Shown: positions 53,370-62,699, counted from the stretch's first letter. The stretch is 64,000 nt of DNA from Caulobacteraceae bacterium (GCA_947475875.1 CANJME010000004.1:62001-126000); one strand, 5' to 3'. Program-made: numbers and translations. Notes: generated by a model from the sequence alone, not told the origin.

Positions 53370-54707
53370 ATGGCGGTGCTTTCCGCGAGTCAGCTGCAGG
53401 TCATCACGACGCTGATTGATTCGGCGCCGGATTCGGCGATCCGCAGCCTCGATATGGCCCTGGCCTCGGAGGCGGGGACCGAAGGGCCGATGGCCCTGAT
53501 CCGCGATATGGTCTCAAGCGAAGCTGGAGAACGCCGCGCCCGCCGCATGACCTTCGCGCCGCTGGCCGGGCTTTGTGGCTCGTCGGGTTCTGACGGATCA
53601 AGCAAGGCCCTTCCCGGTCAAACCCTCGCCTTGCTCTGGCGAGCCCTGAAGACTGATCTTCCAGACCAGGTGTCTCTGGCTGTCGCCACCTCCCTGCATG
53701 CTGACGAAGAGGAAGGCGCCGAGGTCTATGACGCCCTGTGCGCCGCCGCCGCGACGGGACTGCGCAAGCCTGAGGGCACCTCCTATGCCGGGGCCGCCAC
53801 TGCGCTCGAAAAATCCGCGCCCGGTGCAGCCGCCGAGGTGGCGAACTTCCTCGACCTGGCGCCGCTCAGCCGCGAGGCGATGAGCAAGCTGACCGACTGG
53901 GTCAGCCGCATGACCGACGAGCGCGCCGCCGCCATCCGTCTGGCCTATCGCGACGCCTCGGCGATCTCACCGGACGCGGGGCCCCGTTTGCTGGAAGTTC
54001 TCGCCTCGCGCCTGGACGAGCCCTGGCTGGTGCTGCGCCTGATCGGCGCCATCCACGAAAAGCCTACAGACCGCTTCCTCCACGGCTCCGAGTTGCGTGA
54101 GGTCTGCGAGCGCATCCTCGATGACATCGATCGCCGTGTCGACGAATTCACCGCCTTCGACCCACAGGGGGGCGTCAGCGCCGGCAATACCGCCGCGACC
54201 AACCTCATTCGTGCGGTTGCGGAAATCGCCGAGCTTGAGGAGACAGTCGATCTGCGCAAGGACGGTCCCTGGGGTGGACGGATCATCAAGCAGAAGGGGC
54301 TGTTCACCAAAAAAGCCGAGGCGCTGCTCAAGCGGATTGAAGACGTCGTCAACGCGGCCTTGCCAGTCAAACCCTCGAAATACGGCAAGGGTTTGCGGGG
54401 CGCGCCGACCTTCGAGCGCGCGCCCGATCCGGTCGCCGTCGCCCGCGCCGAGGCCATGCTGACGTTTCTGGAAAAATCCCGTGGTCCCGCCCAGACCGGG
54501 GGCTTTGCTTCGCTTCGCGCCAAAGTCATCGAGCGGCTGGACGACCGGATGGACCACTACGTCAACGATGTGCTCGACAATCTGCGCGGCGACGAGCCGG
54601 ACGAGCCGCAACGCGCCTCTGAATTCCTGGAGATCGCCGCGGGTCTGATCGGTCTCTATCGCGACGAAATGGCGGCCCAGATCGTGCGCCGGAGAGCCGC
54701 AGCCTAG
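53370..54707 (+). CDS. Unknown helical protein between FeuPQ-like and ccm genes
   Basis: A 445-residue soluble protein without signal peptide or transmembrane helix. It is almost entirely helical and resembles HEAT/DUF2336-like alpha-solenoids (LSASQLQVITTLIDSAPDSAIRSL, PGPRLLEVL-type helices, EFLEIAAGLIGLYRDEMAAQIVRRRA at the C-terminus). A basic segment (KKAEALLKRIEDVVNA, KPSKYGKGLRG) lies near residues 310-350. The start ATG 53370 has AAGGGA nine bases upstream. I recognise no named family. It is separated by about 60 bp from ccmI. Confidence 0.75.
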   Translation: MAVLSASQLQVITTLIDSAPDSAIRSLDMALASEAGTEGPMALIRDMVSSEAGERRARRMTFAPLAGLCGSSGSDGSSKALPGQTLALLWRALKTDLPDQVSLAVATSLHADEEEGAEVYDALCAAAATGLRKPEGTSYAGAATALEKSAPGAAAEVANFLDLAPLSREAMSKLTDWVSRMTDERAAAIRLAYRDASAISPDAGPRLLEVLASRLDEPWLVLRLIGAIHEKPTDRFLHGSELREVCERILDDIDRRVDEFTAFDPQGGVSAGNTAATNLIRAVAEIAELEETVDLRKDGPWGGRIIKQKGLFTKKAEALLKRIEDVVNAALPVKPSKYGKGLRGAPTFERAPDPVAVARAEAMLTFLEKSRGPAQTGGFASLRAKVIERLDDRMDHYVNDVLDNLRGDEPDEPQRASEFLEIAAGLIGLYRDEMAAQIVRRRAAA

Positions 54708-54768
54708 CTCTGCCCTTATCCGGCTTATTCTCCTCGCGAAAGCGCGCGCGATAGGCTAGCAAGCGCCC

Positions 54769-55872
54769 ATGATCGTCTTCTGGATCGCCGCTGTTCTGGC
54801 GAGCGGCCTCGCCTTGGGTTTGATGGCGTGGCTGGCCGCCCGCCCCGTGGCGGTGGCGACCGATCCTTCGCGCACAGTCTATCGCCGTCAGCTCTCGGAA
54901 ATCGATGATCTGGCCGAGCGCGGTTTGCTTGGCGAGGAAGAGCGCGCATCGGCCCACGCCGAAGCCGCACGGCGGCTCCTGAGCGAAACCGACACCGTCG
55001 CCGAGGCCCCCTCACCCCCGGGAGCGCGCACCTTTGTCTGGGGCATGGCCTTGCTGACCGGCGTCTTTGCTGTTGTCATCTACTTGCTGGTGGGTAGTCC
55101 GGGCGCGCCCGATCAGCCGATGTCCCGGCGGCTGGCTGAGTGGCAGGCGAAGGCCGATAGCGGGTCGGCCGATCTGGACATACGCCAGGTCCTGGCGCTC
55201 TTTGAACAGCACTTGAAGCTGGATCTGCGCCAGTCGCCTGAAAAACGCGAAGTCGCCGGCAATCCTGGGTTTTACGCAGCCATGGCTGATCTGCAGATGA
55301 AGACGGGCGATGCCCTGTCGGCTGAACGCAATCTCGAGCGCGCAGTGTCGATGGGACCGGACAACGTTGACGCCTGGGTGCAGCTGGGCATCGCCCAGAT
55401 GGATCTTGCGGAAGGCCAGGTGACACCCAAGGTCCGGGCCTCATTCGAAAAGGCCCTGGCGCTCGATCCGAAGCGGGCCGAGCCGCGCTTCTTCCTGGCC
55501 AATGACGCCATTGAAAAAGGCCACAAGGCCGAGGGGCTTGCCGCCCTGAAGGCGCTCTTGCCCGAACTTCCCCCTGAGCCGCAGCGCCAGGTCGCCGAAC
55601 GCATCGCCGAGGTCGAAAAAGGACCGGCCGCAGCGCCCAGTGTGGCGACGAGCCCGGCGGTCATGGCCATGGTTGAGGGGCTGGCTGAGCGCCTCCGCAC
55701 CGACCCCAACGATCCGGCCGGCTGGGCAAGGCTGGTGCATGCCTATGCGGTCCAGAACGACACGGCCAAGCTGAACGCAGCCCTGACCGAAGCCCGGCGT
55801 TACTTCAAGAACCGGCCGGCCGATCTGGCCGGTATCGAGGCGGCGGCGAGCGCCAACGCGCCGCCACAATGA
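54769..55872 (+). CDS. ccmI: Cytochrome c biogenesis protein CcmI/CycH
   Basis: Apocytochrome c chaperone of 367 residues. Two N-terminal transmembrane helices (1-23 and about 88-107) enclose a cytoplasmic loop with a leucine-rich segment (YRRQLSEIDDLAERGLLGEEE). The periplasmic C-terminal half carries TPR repeats (NPGFYAAMADLQMKTGD, VDAWVQLGIAQMDLAEG, DPNDPAGWARLVHAYAVQND). The Ccm heme lyase subunit presents apocytochrome to CcmF/H, encoded just downstream in the same operon. Confidence 0.94.
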   Translation: MIVFWIAAVLASGLALGLMAWLAARPVAVATDPSRTVYRRQLSEIDDLAERGLLGEEERASAHAEAARRLLSETDTVAEAPSPPGARTFVWGMALLTGVFAVVIYLLVGSPGAPDQPMSRRLAEWQAKADSGSADLDIRQVLALFEQHLKLDLRQSPEKREVAGNPGFYAAMADLQMKTGDALSAERNLERAVSMGPDNVDAWVQLGIAQMDLAEGQVTPKVRASFEKALALDPKRAEPRFFLANDAIEKGHKAEGLAALKALLPELPPEPQRQVAERIAEVEKGPAAAPSVATSPAVMAMVEGLAERLRTDPNDPAGWARLVHAYAVQNDTAKLNAALTEARRYFKNRPADLAGIEAAASANAPPQ

Positions 55873-55889
55873 TGAGGAATTAGAAGATC

Positions 55890-56402
55890 GTGGCCTGGTT
55901 GCCAAAATCGAAGAAGGCGCAACGCCGTCTGACGGTCGTGCTGATCGCCGGGGTCTTTCTGGCTGCGGCGGGCGGTCTGGTGCTCTACGGCCTGAGCGGC
56001 TCCATAGACATGTTCTACTCTACCTCGGAGGTCGCCAAGGCCAAGCCGCCTGTGGGCCGCAGGATTCAACTGGGCGGTTTGGTCGAAAATGGCAGCCTTC
56101 ACACCTATCAGGACGGCACCATCGATTTCGTCGTAACTGACGGCCTGGCCAGCACCAAGGTGATCTACAAGGGCGAAATCCCGCCCCTGTTCCGCGAAGG
56201 TCAGGGCACGGTTGTCAAGGGTGCGTTTGAGCAGGGCGGCGTCTTCCGTGCCACCTGGGTTCTGGCCAAACACGACGAAAACTACATGCCGCGAGAGCTG
56301 AGCAAGGCGCTCCAGGACGCCAAGGACGCCGGCGAACGAACGGGCGCACCGCCCACGACCGAGGCCCCCGCCAAGCTCAATCCCTTCAAGGTTCCCTCAT
56401 GA
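55890..56402 (+). CDS. ccmE: Heme chaperone CcmE/CycJ
   Basis: A 170-residue heme carrier anchored by one N-terminal helix (about 13-34). The OB-fold domain ends with the heme-binding His in VLAKHDENYMP (H128, Y132 nearby), the family's signature; VVTDGLASTKVIYKGEIPPLFREGQG is also typical. The start is GTG 55890. It takes heme from CcmC and passes it to CcmF. The stop overlaps the ccmF ATG by 4 nt. Confidence 0.95.
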   Translation: MAWLPKSKKAQRRLTVVLIAGVFLAAAGGLVLYGLSGSIDMFYSTSEVAKAKPPVGRRIQLGGLVENGSLHTYQDGTIDFVVTDGLASTKVIYKGEIPPLFREGQGTVVKGAFEQGGVFRATWVLAKHDENYMPRELSKALQDAKDAGERTGAPPTTEAPAKLNPFKVPS

Positions 56403-58420
56403 TCGCTGAGTTGGGCGCCTTCGCCTTTGCCCTGGCCTTTGCCCTGTCGATCGCCCAGGTGGGGCTGTCGGTCACCGCGCGCATCCGCGGCTCGGCCATG
56501 CTGCGCGGAGCGGGCGAAGGGGCGGCTGGCGCGGCGTTCCTTTCCGTTCTGCTGGCCTTCGGCTGCCTGATGATCTCGTTCCTGCGCTCGGATTTTTCCC
56601 TGCTCAACGTCGCGGAAAACTCAAATTCCGAGCAGCCCTTGCTCTACCGGTTCGCCGCCAGCTGGGGCAGCCACGAGGGCTCGATGATCCTCTGGTGCCT
56701 GGCGCTGACCGCGTTCGGCGCGGTCGTGGCCCTGACCGGACGCAACCTGCCCTGGAAGCTCAAGACCTCGACGGTGGCCACGCAAGGCTGGCTGGGCGCG
56801 CTCTTCATGGGCTACACCCTCTTTGCCTCCAACCCTTTTGTCCGCCTGCTGGAGGTCCCGGTCGAAGGCGCCCAGCTCAAGCCCCTGCTGCAAGACCCGG
56901 CGATGGCCTTCCATCCGCCCATGCTCTACCTGGGTTATGTCGGCTTTTCGGTGGTGTTTTCCTTCGCCATCGCCGCCCTGATTGAGGGCAAGGCGGACGC
57001 GGCCTGGGCGCGCTGGGTCAGGCCCTGGACCCTGGCCGCGTGGAGCCTGCTCACCACCGGCATCACCCTGGGCTCCTTCTGGGCCTATTACGAACTCGGC
57101 TGGGGCGGCTGGTGGGCCTGGGATCCGGTCGAGAACGCCAGCTTCATGCCCTGGCTTATCGGTACGGCCTTGCTGCACTCGGCGATCGTCACTGAAAAGC
57201 GCGGCGCCATGCAGGGCTGGACCATTTTTCTGGCGCTCTGCACCTTCAGCTTTTCCATGCTGGGCACGTTCACCGTGCGCTCGGGGACGATCATGAGCGT
57301 CCACGCCTTCGCCACCGATCCGAAGCGGGGAATCATCCTTCTGGCCATCATGGCGCTGGCCTCCGGCGTCGGCTTCACGCTCTTTGCCTGGCGCGCGCCG
57401 AAGTTCGCGCCTGGCGGGCTCTATGCGCCGGTCAGTCGCGAGACGACCTTGCTGCTCAACAACCTGTTCCTAGCCGCCGCTACCTTGCTGGTGCTGAGCG
57501 GCACGCTATTTCCCACCGTCTACGAGGCCGTCACCGGAAAGGCGATGTCTGTGGGCGCACCGTTCTTCAACGTTACTTTCGGACCGATCATGGCGCTGGC
57601 TCTAGTCATCCTGCCGGCCGGGCCGTTAATCGCGTGGAAGCGTGGCGATATTCAGGGCGCGTTCCAACGTCTGGCTCTGGCCGGCGGCTTTGCTCTGGCG
57701 GCGGCGGTCGCGGGCTATGCCCTGGTCAGCCCCAAACGTGCGCTGGCCGCGGTCGGGTGCGGTCTCGGCATGTGGGTGATCGCCGGCACCCTGACCGAAC
57801 TGGCCGAGCGGGCCCAACTGGGCAGGGCCGCCCTATCCGAAGTATTCCGCCGCCTGCGCGGACTGCCACGCGGCGCCTGGGGCATGACGCTGGCCCACCT
57901 TGGGATGGGCGTGTTCGTCCTGGGCGCCTGCATAGAGATCGGCGGCAAGGTCGAGGTGGTCAAGGTCATGGCGGCCGGTGACACCATGGACTTCGGCGCC
58001 TATCAGCTTCGGCTGGATTCGGTGGGTCCGTTCGACGGGCCCAACTACATCGCTGAGCGCGGCCATGTGACCGTGACCAAGCATGGCAGCCCGGTGTGCC
58101 AAGGCGCGCCCGAGCAGCGCACATTCCCCCAGCCGCAGGGCCGCACCGACACAGCCGAGGTCGCCCTTTGCTATCGCGGCGCCACCCACCTCTACGTCCG
58201 CCTCGGCGACCGGCGTCCGGGCCCGGACGGCGTCGACCGCTGGATGATCACGTCTTACGTGAATCCGTGGGCCACCCTGATCTTCCTTGGACCGTTCCTG
58301 ATGGCCCTAGGCGGGGTGACGTCGCTCTCCGATCGCCGTCTTCGCCTTGGTGTGGCGCGCAAGTCGAAAGCCGCGGCCCCGGTCAAGCCCGTCAAGCGCC
58401 GCAAGCCGGTGACGGCATGA
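56399..58420 (+). CDS. ccmF: Heme lyase subunit CcmF/CycK
   Basis: A 673-residue polytopic protein with about 15 hydrophobic helices. The tryptophan-rich WWD heme-handling motif GWGGWWAWDPVENASFMPW is near residue 230, with SWGSHEGSMILWCL and FTVRSGTIMSVHAFA as further conserved blocks. A C-terminal periplasmic domain (YQLRLDSVGPFDGPNY) is followed by a final helix. It ligates heme to apocytochrome c with CcmI and CcmH. The stop overlaps the ccmH ATG by 4 nt. Confidence 0.96.
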   Translation: MIAELGAFAFALAFALSIAQVGLSVTARIRGSAMLRGAGEGAAGAAFLSVLLAFGCLMISFLRSDFSLLNVAENSNSEQPLLYRFAASWGSHEGSMILWCLALTAFGAVVALTGRNLPWKLKTSTVATQGWLGALFMGYTLFASNPFVRLLEVPVEGAQLKPLLQDPAMAFHPPMLYLGYVGFSVVFSFAIAALIEGKADAAWARWVRPWTLAAWSLLTTGITLGSFWAYYELGWGGWWAWDPVENASFMPWLIGTALLHSAIVTEKRGAMQGWTIFLALCTFSFSMLGTFTVRSGTIMSVHAFATDPKRGIILLAIMALASGVGFTLFAWRAPKFAPGGLYAPVSRETTLLLNNLFLAAATLLVLSGTLFPTVYEAVTGKAMSVGAPFFNVTFGPIMALALVILPAGPLIAWKRGDIQGAFQRLALAGGFALAAAVAGYALVSPKRALAAVGCGLGMWVIAGTLTELAERAQLGRAALSEVFRRLRGLPRGAWGMTLAHLGMGVFVLGACIEIGGKVEVVKVMAAGDTMDFGAYQLRLDSVGPFDGPNYIAERGHVTVTKHGSPVCQGAPEQRTFPQPQGRTDTAEVALCYRGATHLYVRLGDRRPGPDGVDRWMITSYVNPWATLIFLGPFLMALGGVTSLSDRRLRLGVARKSKAAAPVKPVKRRKPVTA

Positions 58421-58893
58421 GGCGTCTGACCGCTCTCGTCACCGCCGCCGCCCTGATGGTGATGCTGGGTGCGGCCTCCGACGATCCGGCCGAGCATCTG
58501 AAGAATCCCAAACAGGAAGCCCGCGCCGAGGCTCTTTTCGACCAGATCCGTTGCATGGTCTGTCAGACCGAGAGCATCGCCGCCTCCGAAGCCGATCTGG
58601 CCCATGATATGCGCACACTGGTGCGGGGTCAGGTCGCCGAGGGCAAGTCCGACCGGGATGTCCTGGACTACATGTATGCACGCTATGGGCCTGCGATCCT
58701 CTTACGTCCGCGTCTCACCCCCGGAACAGCATTGCTTTGGGGGCTGCCGTTCGCGGTCATCGTTGGCGGATTGCTGGCGCTTTTTCTCCGGCGGCGAAAG
58801 GGCGCAGTCACCCTGGAACCGGTTCTCAGCAAGGCTGAGATTGCAGCGCTCAAGGCCTTGGAAACAAAGACGAAAGAAGACGGGGCATCCTGA
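58417..58893 (+). CDS. ccmH: Cytochrome c biogenesis protein CcmH/CycL
   Basis: A 158-residue thiol oxidoreductase with an N-terminal signal peptide (about 1-20), the redox motif in IRCMVCQ (C46, C49) and one C-terminal helix (about 107-126). It reduces apocytochrome c cysteines for heme attachment. The start ATG 58417 overlaps the ccmF stop; the frame open from 58096 is inside ccmF. ccmABCD and ccmG are not here; in many alphaproteobacteria they form a separate cluster. Confidence 0.95.
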   Translation: MRRLTALVTAAALMVMLGAASDDPAEHLKNPKQEARAEALFDQIRCMVCQTESIAASEADLAHDMRTLVRGQVAEGKSDRDVLDYMYARYGPAILLRPRLTPGTALLWGLPFAVIVGGLLALFLRRRKGAVTLEPVLSKAEIAALKALETKTKEDGAS

Positions 58894-59058
58894 CACCATT
58901 GCGCCCAACTTCGGCCTCACCAAGTACAAGAGGCGCCTCTAGACCGATGCTATCGGCCGGGTATGCGCGCAAGCCCTTGGCGGCGTCGCACATTCTGCCC
59001 TATTAGGTGAAACAACGTCCCGGCTTCCATGGCTAGGGTTATGGTTTTGAAGGAAAAA

Positions 59059-60801
59059 ATGACCGCGAAAAGGAACGGCTCGCCGACCACGACGGGCACC
59101 ATCATTGGCATCGTCGCCGCTATTTGCGTGACCGGCGCGGCCTTGGCCGGCTCGGAGGGTCTTATTCAGATCCCGGGCATCGGCCCGCGCATGCAACTGA
59201 ACCAGGCTTCGAGCGCGCCGATCTTCCAGCCACCTCCGGGCGCGCCGCTGTCATTCGCCGACATTTTCGAGCGTGTGTCGCCGGCGGTGGTCTCGATCAT
59301 CGTCAAGGCCGACATCCCCGTCACTCGCCAGCAGGTTCCGAACATCCCCGGCCTGCCGCCGGGCTTCCAACTGTTCCCCGGCCAGCCGGATGACAGCGGC
59401 CCCGACACCCGCGAGGCCCAGGCCGAGGGTTCGGGCTTTTTCATCTCCGCGGACGGCTACATCGTCACCAACAACCACGTGGTGGCGAATTCCAAGGAAA
59501 TCACGGTCACCATGACCGACAAGCATGAGCTCAAGGCCACGGTGGTCGGTCGCGACCAGTCCACGGACCTGGCGGTCATCAAGGTCGAGAAGGTCGGCGG
59601 GCGCAACTTCCCGTTCGTGAACTTCGAAAACTCGGCCGTGCCCCGGGTGGGCGACTGGGTTATCTCAATCGGTAACCCGTTCGGCCTCGGCGGCACGGCC
59701 ACCGCCGGCATTGTCTCGGCTTACAACCGCAACCTGCCGAACGACGACGAGCCGGCTTCGCGCTTCGTCGACTATCTGCAGATTGATAGCGCCATCAACC
59801 GCGGCAATTCCGGCGGTCCTACTTTCGACGTCTATGGTCGCGTGATCGGCGTCAATTCAGCGATCTACTCCCCGGGACAAAGCGGCGGTTCGGTCGGCAT
59901 CGGTTTCGCCATTCCGGCCAGTGTCGCTGAAAATGTCGCCAAGCAGCTGATCGAACGCGGCAGCATCACGCGCGGCTATCTCGGCGCGGGCGTTCGCCCC
60001 TATGACAAGGATCTGGCCGAATCCATCGGCCGTGACTTCCCGGAAGGGGCCGGCGGCGCCTTCGTTTCCGAAATTGTTGAAAACGGTCCGGCTGAACGAG
60101 GCGGTTTGCAGGTTGGCGATATCATCCTGCAGCTCAACGGTCAGAAGATTGCTGACGCCACGGCGCTGACGCGTGCGGCGGCGGCCAGCAAGCCGGGCGA
60201 CACTCTTCGCATTGAAGTCCTGCGTGAAGGCAAGACCGTCAATCTGACCGTGCGCTCCGGCACCCGTCCGGGCGAAGACGATCTCGACAACCCCAACGCC
60301 GATCGCAGCGGCACCGGCGGCGGCGCCCCCAAGGGCGGCAATCGTGGCGGACGCGGCGGCAGAGGCGGGGCCGTTCCCGAAGAGCGGCAACCCGGCCCCA
60401 CCGTGATGGGCGTCGAAATGGGAACCGTAGATGCCGCCGCCCGGCGTCAGTATGTTATCCCCGACGAAATCAATGGGGTGCTGGTGATCGGTATCGATCA
60501 GGCCTCGTCCTTCGCGTCGAACCTGCAGCCCGGCGACGTGATCGTGCGCGCCGGTGACAAGGCGGTGTCCAAGCCCTCAGAGGTCCAGGCGGTGATCGCC
60601 GCTCAAAAGGCGACCGGCCGCAAGACCGTGCTGCTGTTCATCAGCCGCAGGGGCGATGACGGCGCCAGAACCACGATCTCCGGCATCCTCTCACTCGAAG
60701 AGGACGCGACCCCGCCGGCGCGCGGCGGGCGTGGCGGTCGTGGTGGCGGCGGCCGCGGCGGCGCTCCAGGCGGCGGGCGAGGTGGCGGCGGCGCGCAGTA
60801 G
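59059..60801 (+). CDS. degP: DegP/Do-family periplasmic serine protease with Gly/Arg-rich segments
   Basis: A 580-residue HtrA-family protease-chaperone. An N-terminal signal/anchor (about 12-32) precedes the trypsin-like domain with H140 (VTNNHVV), D170 (STDLAVIKV) and S251 (NRGNSGGPTF). PDZ1 spans about 305-400 (SEIVENGPAERGGLQVGDIILQLNG) and PDZ2 about 445-545 (NLQPGDVIVRAG). Odd features are a Gly/Arg-rich linker at 418-440 and a Gly/Arg tail at 553-580. I chose ATG 59059, with AAGGA five bases upstream, over ATG 59029. A strong terminator follows. Placement after the ccm genes matches rhizobial cycHJKL-degP. Confidence 0.93.
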   Translation: MTAKRNGSPTTTGTIIGIVAAICVTGAALAGSEGLIQIPGIGPRMQLNQASSAPIFQPPPGAPLSFADIFERVSPAVVSIIVKADIPVTRQQVPNIPGLPPGFQLFPGQPDDSGPDTREAQAEGSGFFISADGYIVTNNHVVANSKEITVTMTDKHELKATVVGRDQSTDLAVIKVEKVGGRNFPFVNFENSAVPRVGDWVISIGNPFGLGGTATAGIVSAYNRNLPNDDEPASRFVDYLQIDSAINRGNSGGPTFDVYGRVIGVNSAIYSPGQSGGSVGIGFAIPASVAENVAKQLIERGSITRGYLGAGVRPYDKDLAESIGRDFPEGAGGAFVSEIVENGPAERGGLQVGDIILQLNGQKIADATALTRAAAASKPGDTLRIEVLREGKTVNLTVRSGTRPGEDDLDNPNADRSGTGGGAPKGGNRGGRGGRGGAVPEERQPGPTVMGVEMGTVDAAARRQYVIPDEINGVLVIGIDQASSFASNLQPGDVIVRAGDKAVSKPSEVQAVIAAQKATGRKTVLLFISRRGDDGARTTISGILSLEEDATPPARGGRGGRGGGGRGGAPGGGRGGGGAQ

Positions 60802-60825
60802 CCTCTACCGTCTGACAGAAACAGG

Positions 60826-60858
60826 AACCCCGCTCCGGTCATCCGGGGCGGGGTTTTT
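60826..60858 (+). terminator. Rho-independent terminator after degP
   Basis: AACCCCGCTCCGG pairs with CCGGGGCGGGGTT (one G-T pair) around a TCAT loop, ending in a run of T. It sits 24 bp after the degP stop and 9 bp before the stop of the convergent AtuA-family gene, whose transcripts it may also stop. Confidence 0.92.
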
Positions 60859-60866
60859 GCTAACCT

Positions 60867-62660
60867 TCACTTCAGGAGTGAGACCGGAACCCAAACGGGT
60901 TGATCCAGCAGTTGCTGGGCCTTGCCCTTGGCCAACATGTCGACCCGCAGGGACGATCCCCCGCCGCCGCCAAGCGCCTCGTGCAGCAGGAAGTTCAGAC
61001 CATGGATACCCGGCAGGTAGAAGCGTTCGACCTTGCGTTCGCCTTCGCCTTCGAACTCATGGGCGAATACCTGTGCCACCCGCTCGGGTGTCAGGGCGGC
61101 GCGAAGGTGGGGCAGATATTCGGGCCGGCGCGCGATCACCCCGACGTTGAAGTTGTCGCCCTTGTCGCCTGATCGGGCCCAGGCGAGCCGGATCAGCGGA
61201 ACCTCGACGGTTTCGCCTTCATCTTGCGGCGCGGCGGGCGGGTCCGGGCGCTTGACGTCGGAGCTGGCGAAGACGCCAGGCTGTGCCGCGAACCAGGTTT
61301 GTCGTTGCCCTTCCAGATCGATGACCACCGGAACCTCGTTCTTGGAGATCAGGAACGAGAACAGCCGCATCACCTTCAGTTTCTTCGCGTCCAGCGCCAT
61401 CCAGGTGGTGGTGCCCACCGACATGGAGGTGATCGGCGAGGACCATTCCCTGAGGAACACCTTGATGGCTTTCTCATCGTCGTGTTCGACCGAAAGCTTG
61501 AGCATCACCTCGCGCGCGGCGCTGGCCGCCGGGTCCTCACCGTAAGTCGCGCCCGAGCCGATCACGTCGATCCGGCTGGCGCGGAAGGGCGCGAGGTTGC
61601 GATCGCGCAGCATCTCACTGACCCTCGTCAGCACGGCCTCAGCCTGTCTCTGCGCCTTGGCCGGCGCATCGATGCCGAGGATCGGCGTCAGCGAAGTGGC
61701 CCGAAACCCGTCGAACCAGGTGGCGCACACCTTATAGGTCGCGGTCGGCGCATAGCCCTTGGCGCCGGCCACCTCGACCCGGTTCTCGCCCGCCTGGGTC
61801 ATGGTGACGCCCGAAAAGTCGCAGACCACGTCGGGGACGATATAGGCTTGCGGATCGCCGACCTCGTAGAGCATCTGCTCGCCCACGGTGGCGGGGGTAA
61901 CGAGGCCGCCGCTGCCCTCCGGCTTGGTCAGGGTGAAGCTGCCGTCGGCCCGGCATTCGGCGATCGGATAGCCGATGTGGGCCCAGTCGGGCACGTCCTT
62001 CCAGTCAGTGAAGAGCCCGCCCGTCGACTGGGCGCCGCATTCCAGCACATGCCCGACCAGCGTGCCGGCCGCCAGCCGGTCATAGTCGGCAGGGGTCCAG
62101 CCGAACTCGTGGATCAGCGGCGCCAGGCCCAGGGCCGAATCCACCACCCGCCCGGTGATCACATGGTCAGCGCCGCGCGCGAGGGCCTCGGCGATCGGAA
62201 AGGCGCCCAGGTAGGCGTTAATCCCGGCCAACTTCGCGGGGTTCGGGAACGACGCGCCAGAAAACATCTCGGTGACGCCGGCGGCCGCGAATTCGGCGGC
62301 CTGGCCGGTAAGGTCATCGCCTTCGACAATGGCGATCTTCGGGTTGAGGCCCTGTTCGCGGGCGATAGTCAGCATGCGCTCGCGGCAGGCGATGGGATTT
62401 ACGCCGCCGGCGTTGGTGACGATCTTCACGCCCCGCCGGGTGATTTCGGCCAGGTTGTCCTTCCACACCCATTCGGTGAAATCGCGGGCGTAGCCGGCGG
62501 TCGGGTCAGCGCGCTTGATGACCGCCATGTAGGACATCGTCACCTCGGCCAGATAGTCGAGCATCAGATAGTCGACACCCGCCGCGATCAGCTGCGGCGC
62601 GGCCGTTGAGGAATCGCCGATCGAGGCGCTTGCCCCGCCGATGCGGATGGTCTTGCTCAT
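60867..62660 (-). CDS. AtuA-family (DUF1446) protein, acyclic terpene utilisation type
   Basis: A 597-residue protein. The N-terminal DUF1446 region shows IRIGGASASIGDSSTAAPQLI, LMLDYLAEVTMSYM, TNAGGVNPIACRERM and HVITGRVVDSALGLAPLIHEFGW, as in Pseudomonas AtuA. The C-terminal part has the AtuA-like domain LIRLAWARSGDKGDNFNVGVIARRPEYLPHL and HGLNFLLHEALGGGGGSSLR. AtuA is needed for citronellol/geraniol catabolism, but its reaction is not established. No atuB-H genes are visible here. It diverges from the nitrile hydratase genes over 74 bp. Confidence 0.9.
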   Translation of the reverse strand: MSKTIRIGGASASIGDSSTAAPQLIAAGVDYLMLDYLAEVTMSYMAVIKRADPTAGYARDFTEWVWKDNLAEITRRGVKIVTNAGGVNPIACRERMLTIAREQGLNPKIAIVEGDDLTGQAAEFAAAGVTEMFSGASFPNPAKLAGINAYLGAFPIAEALARGADHVITGRVVDSALGLAPLIHEFGWTPADYDRLAAGTLVGHVLECGAQSTGGLFTDWKDVPDWAHIGYPIAECRADGSFTLTKPEGSGGLVTPATVGEQMLYEVGDPQAYIVPDVVCDFSGVTMTQAGENRVEVAGAKGYAPTATYKVCATWFDGFRATSLTPILGIDAPAKAQRQAEAVLTRVSEMLRDRNLAPFRASRIDVIGSGATYGEDPAASAAREVMLKLSVEHDDEKAIKVFLREWSSPITSMSVGTTTWMALDAKKLKVMRLFSFLISKNEVPVVIDLEGQRQTWFAAQPGVFASSDVKRPDPPAAPQDEGETVEVPLIRLAWARSGDKGDNFNVGVIARRPEYLPHLRAALTPERVAQVFAHEFEGEGERKVERFYLPGIHGLNFLLHEALGGGGGSSLRVDMLAKGKAQQLLDQPVWVPVSLLK

Positions 62661-62699
62661 GGTTCCCAGTATGGCGCGCTGGACCCGCGCGTTCCACCC

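Noticed and set aside
58417-58893. Missing ccmG as a sign of a broken ccm operon
   Set aside because: In many alphaproteobacteria ccmG lies with ccmABCD elsewhere; ccmI-E-F-H is a normal complete unit.
58894-59058. Palindrome AGAGGCGCCTCT and CCGAT/ATCGG hairpin between ccmH and degP
   Set aside because: Short stems without a T-run; not convincing as a terminator or operator, though a degP promoter must lie here or upstream.
61224-62609. 461-codon open frame opposite the AtuA-family gene
   Set aside because: It is an antisense shadow typical of GC-rich DNA; the encoded sequence is Gly/Arg/His/Asp-rich without any domain, while the minus strand encodes a clear AtuA-family protein.
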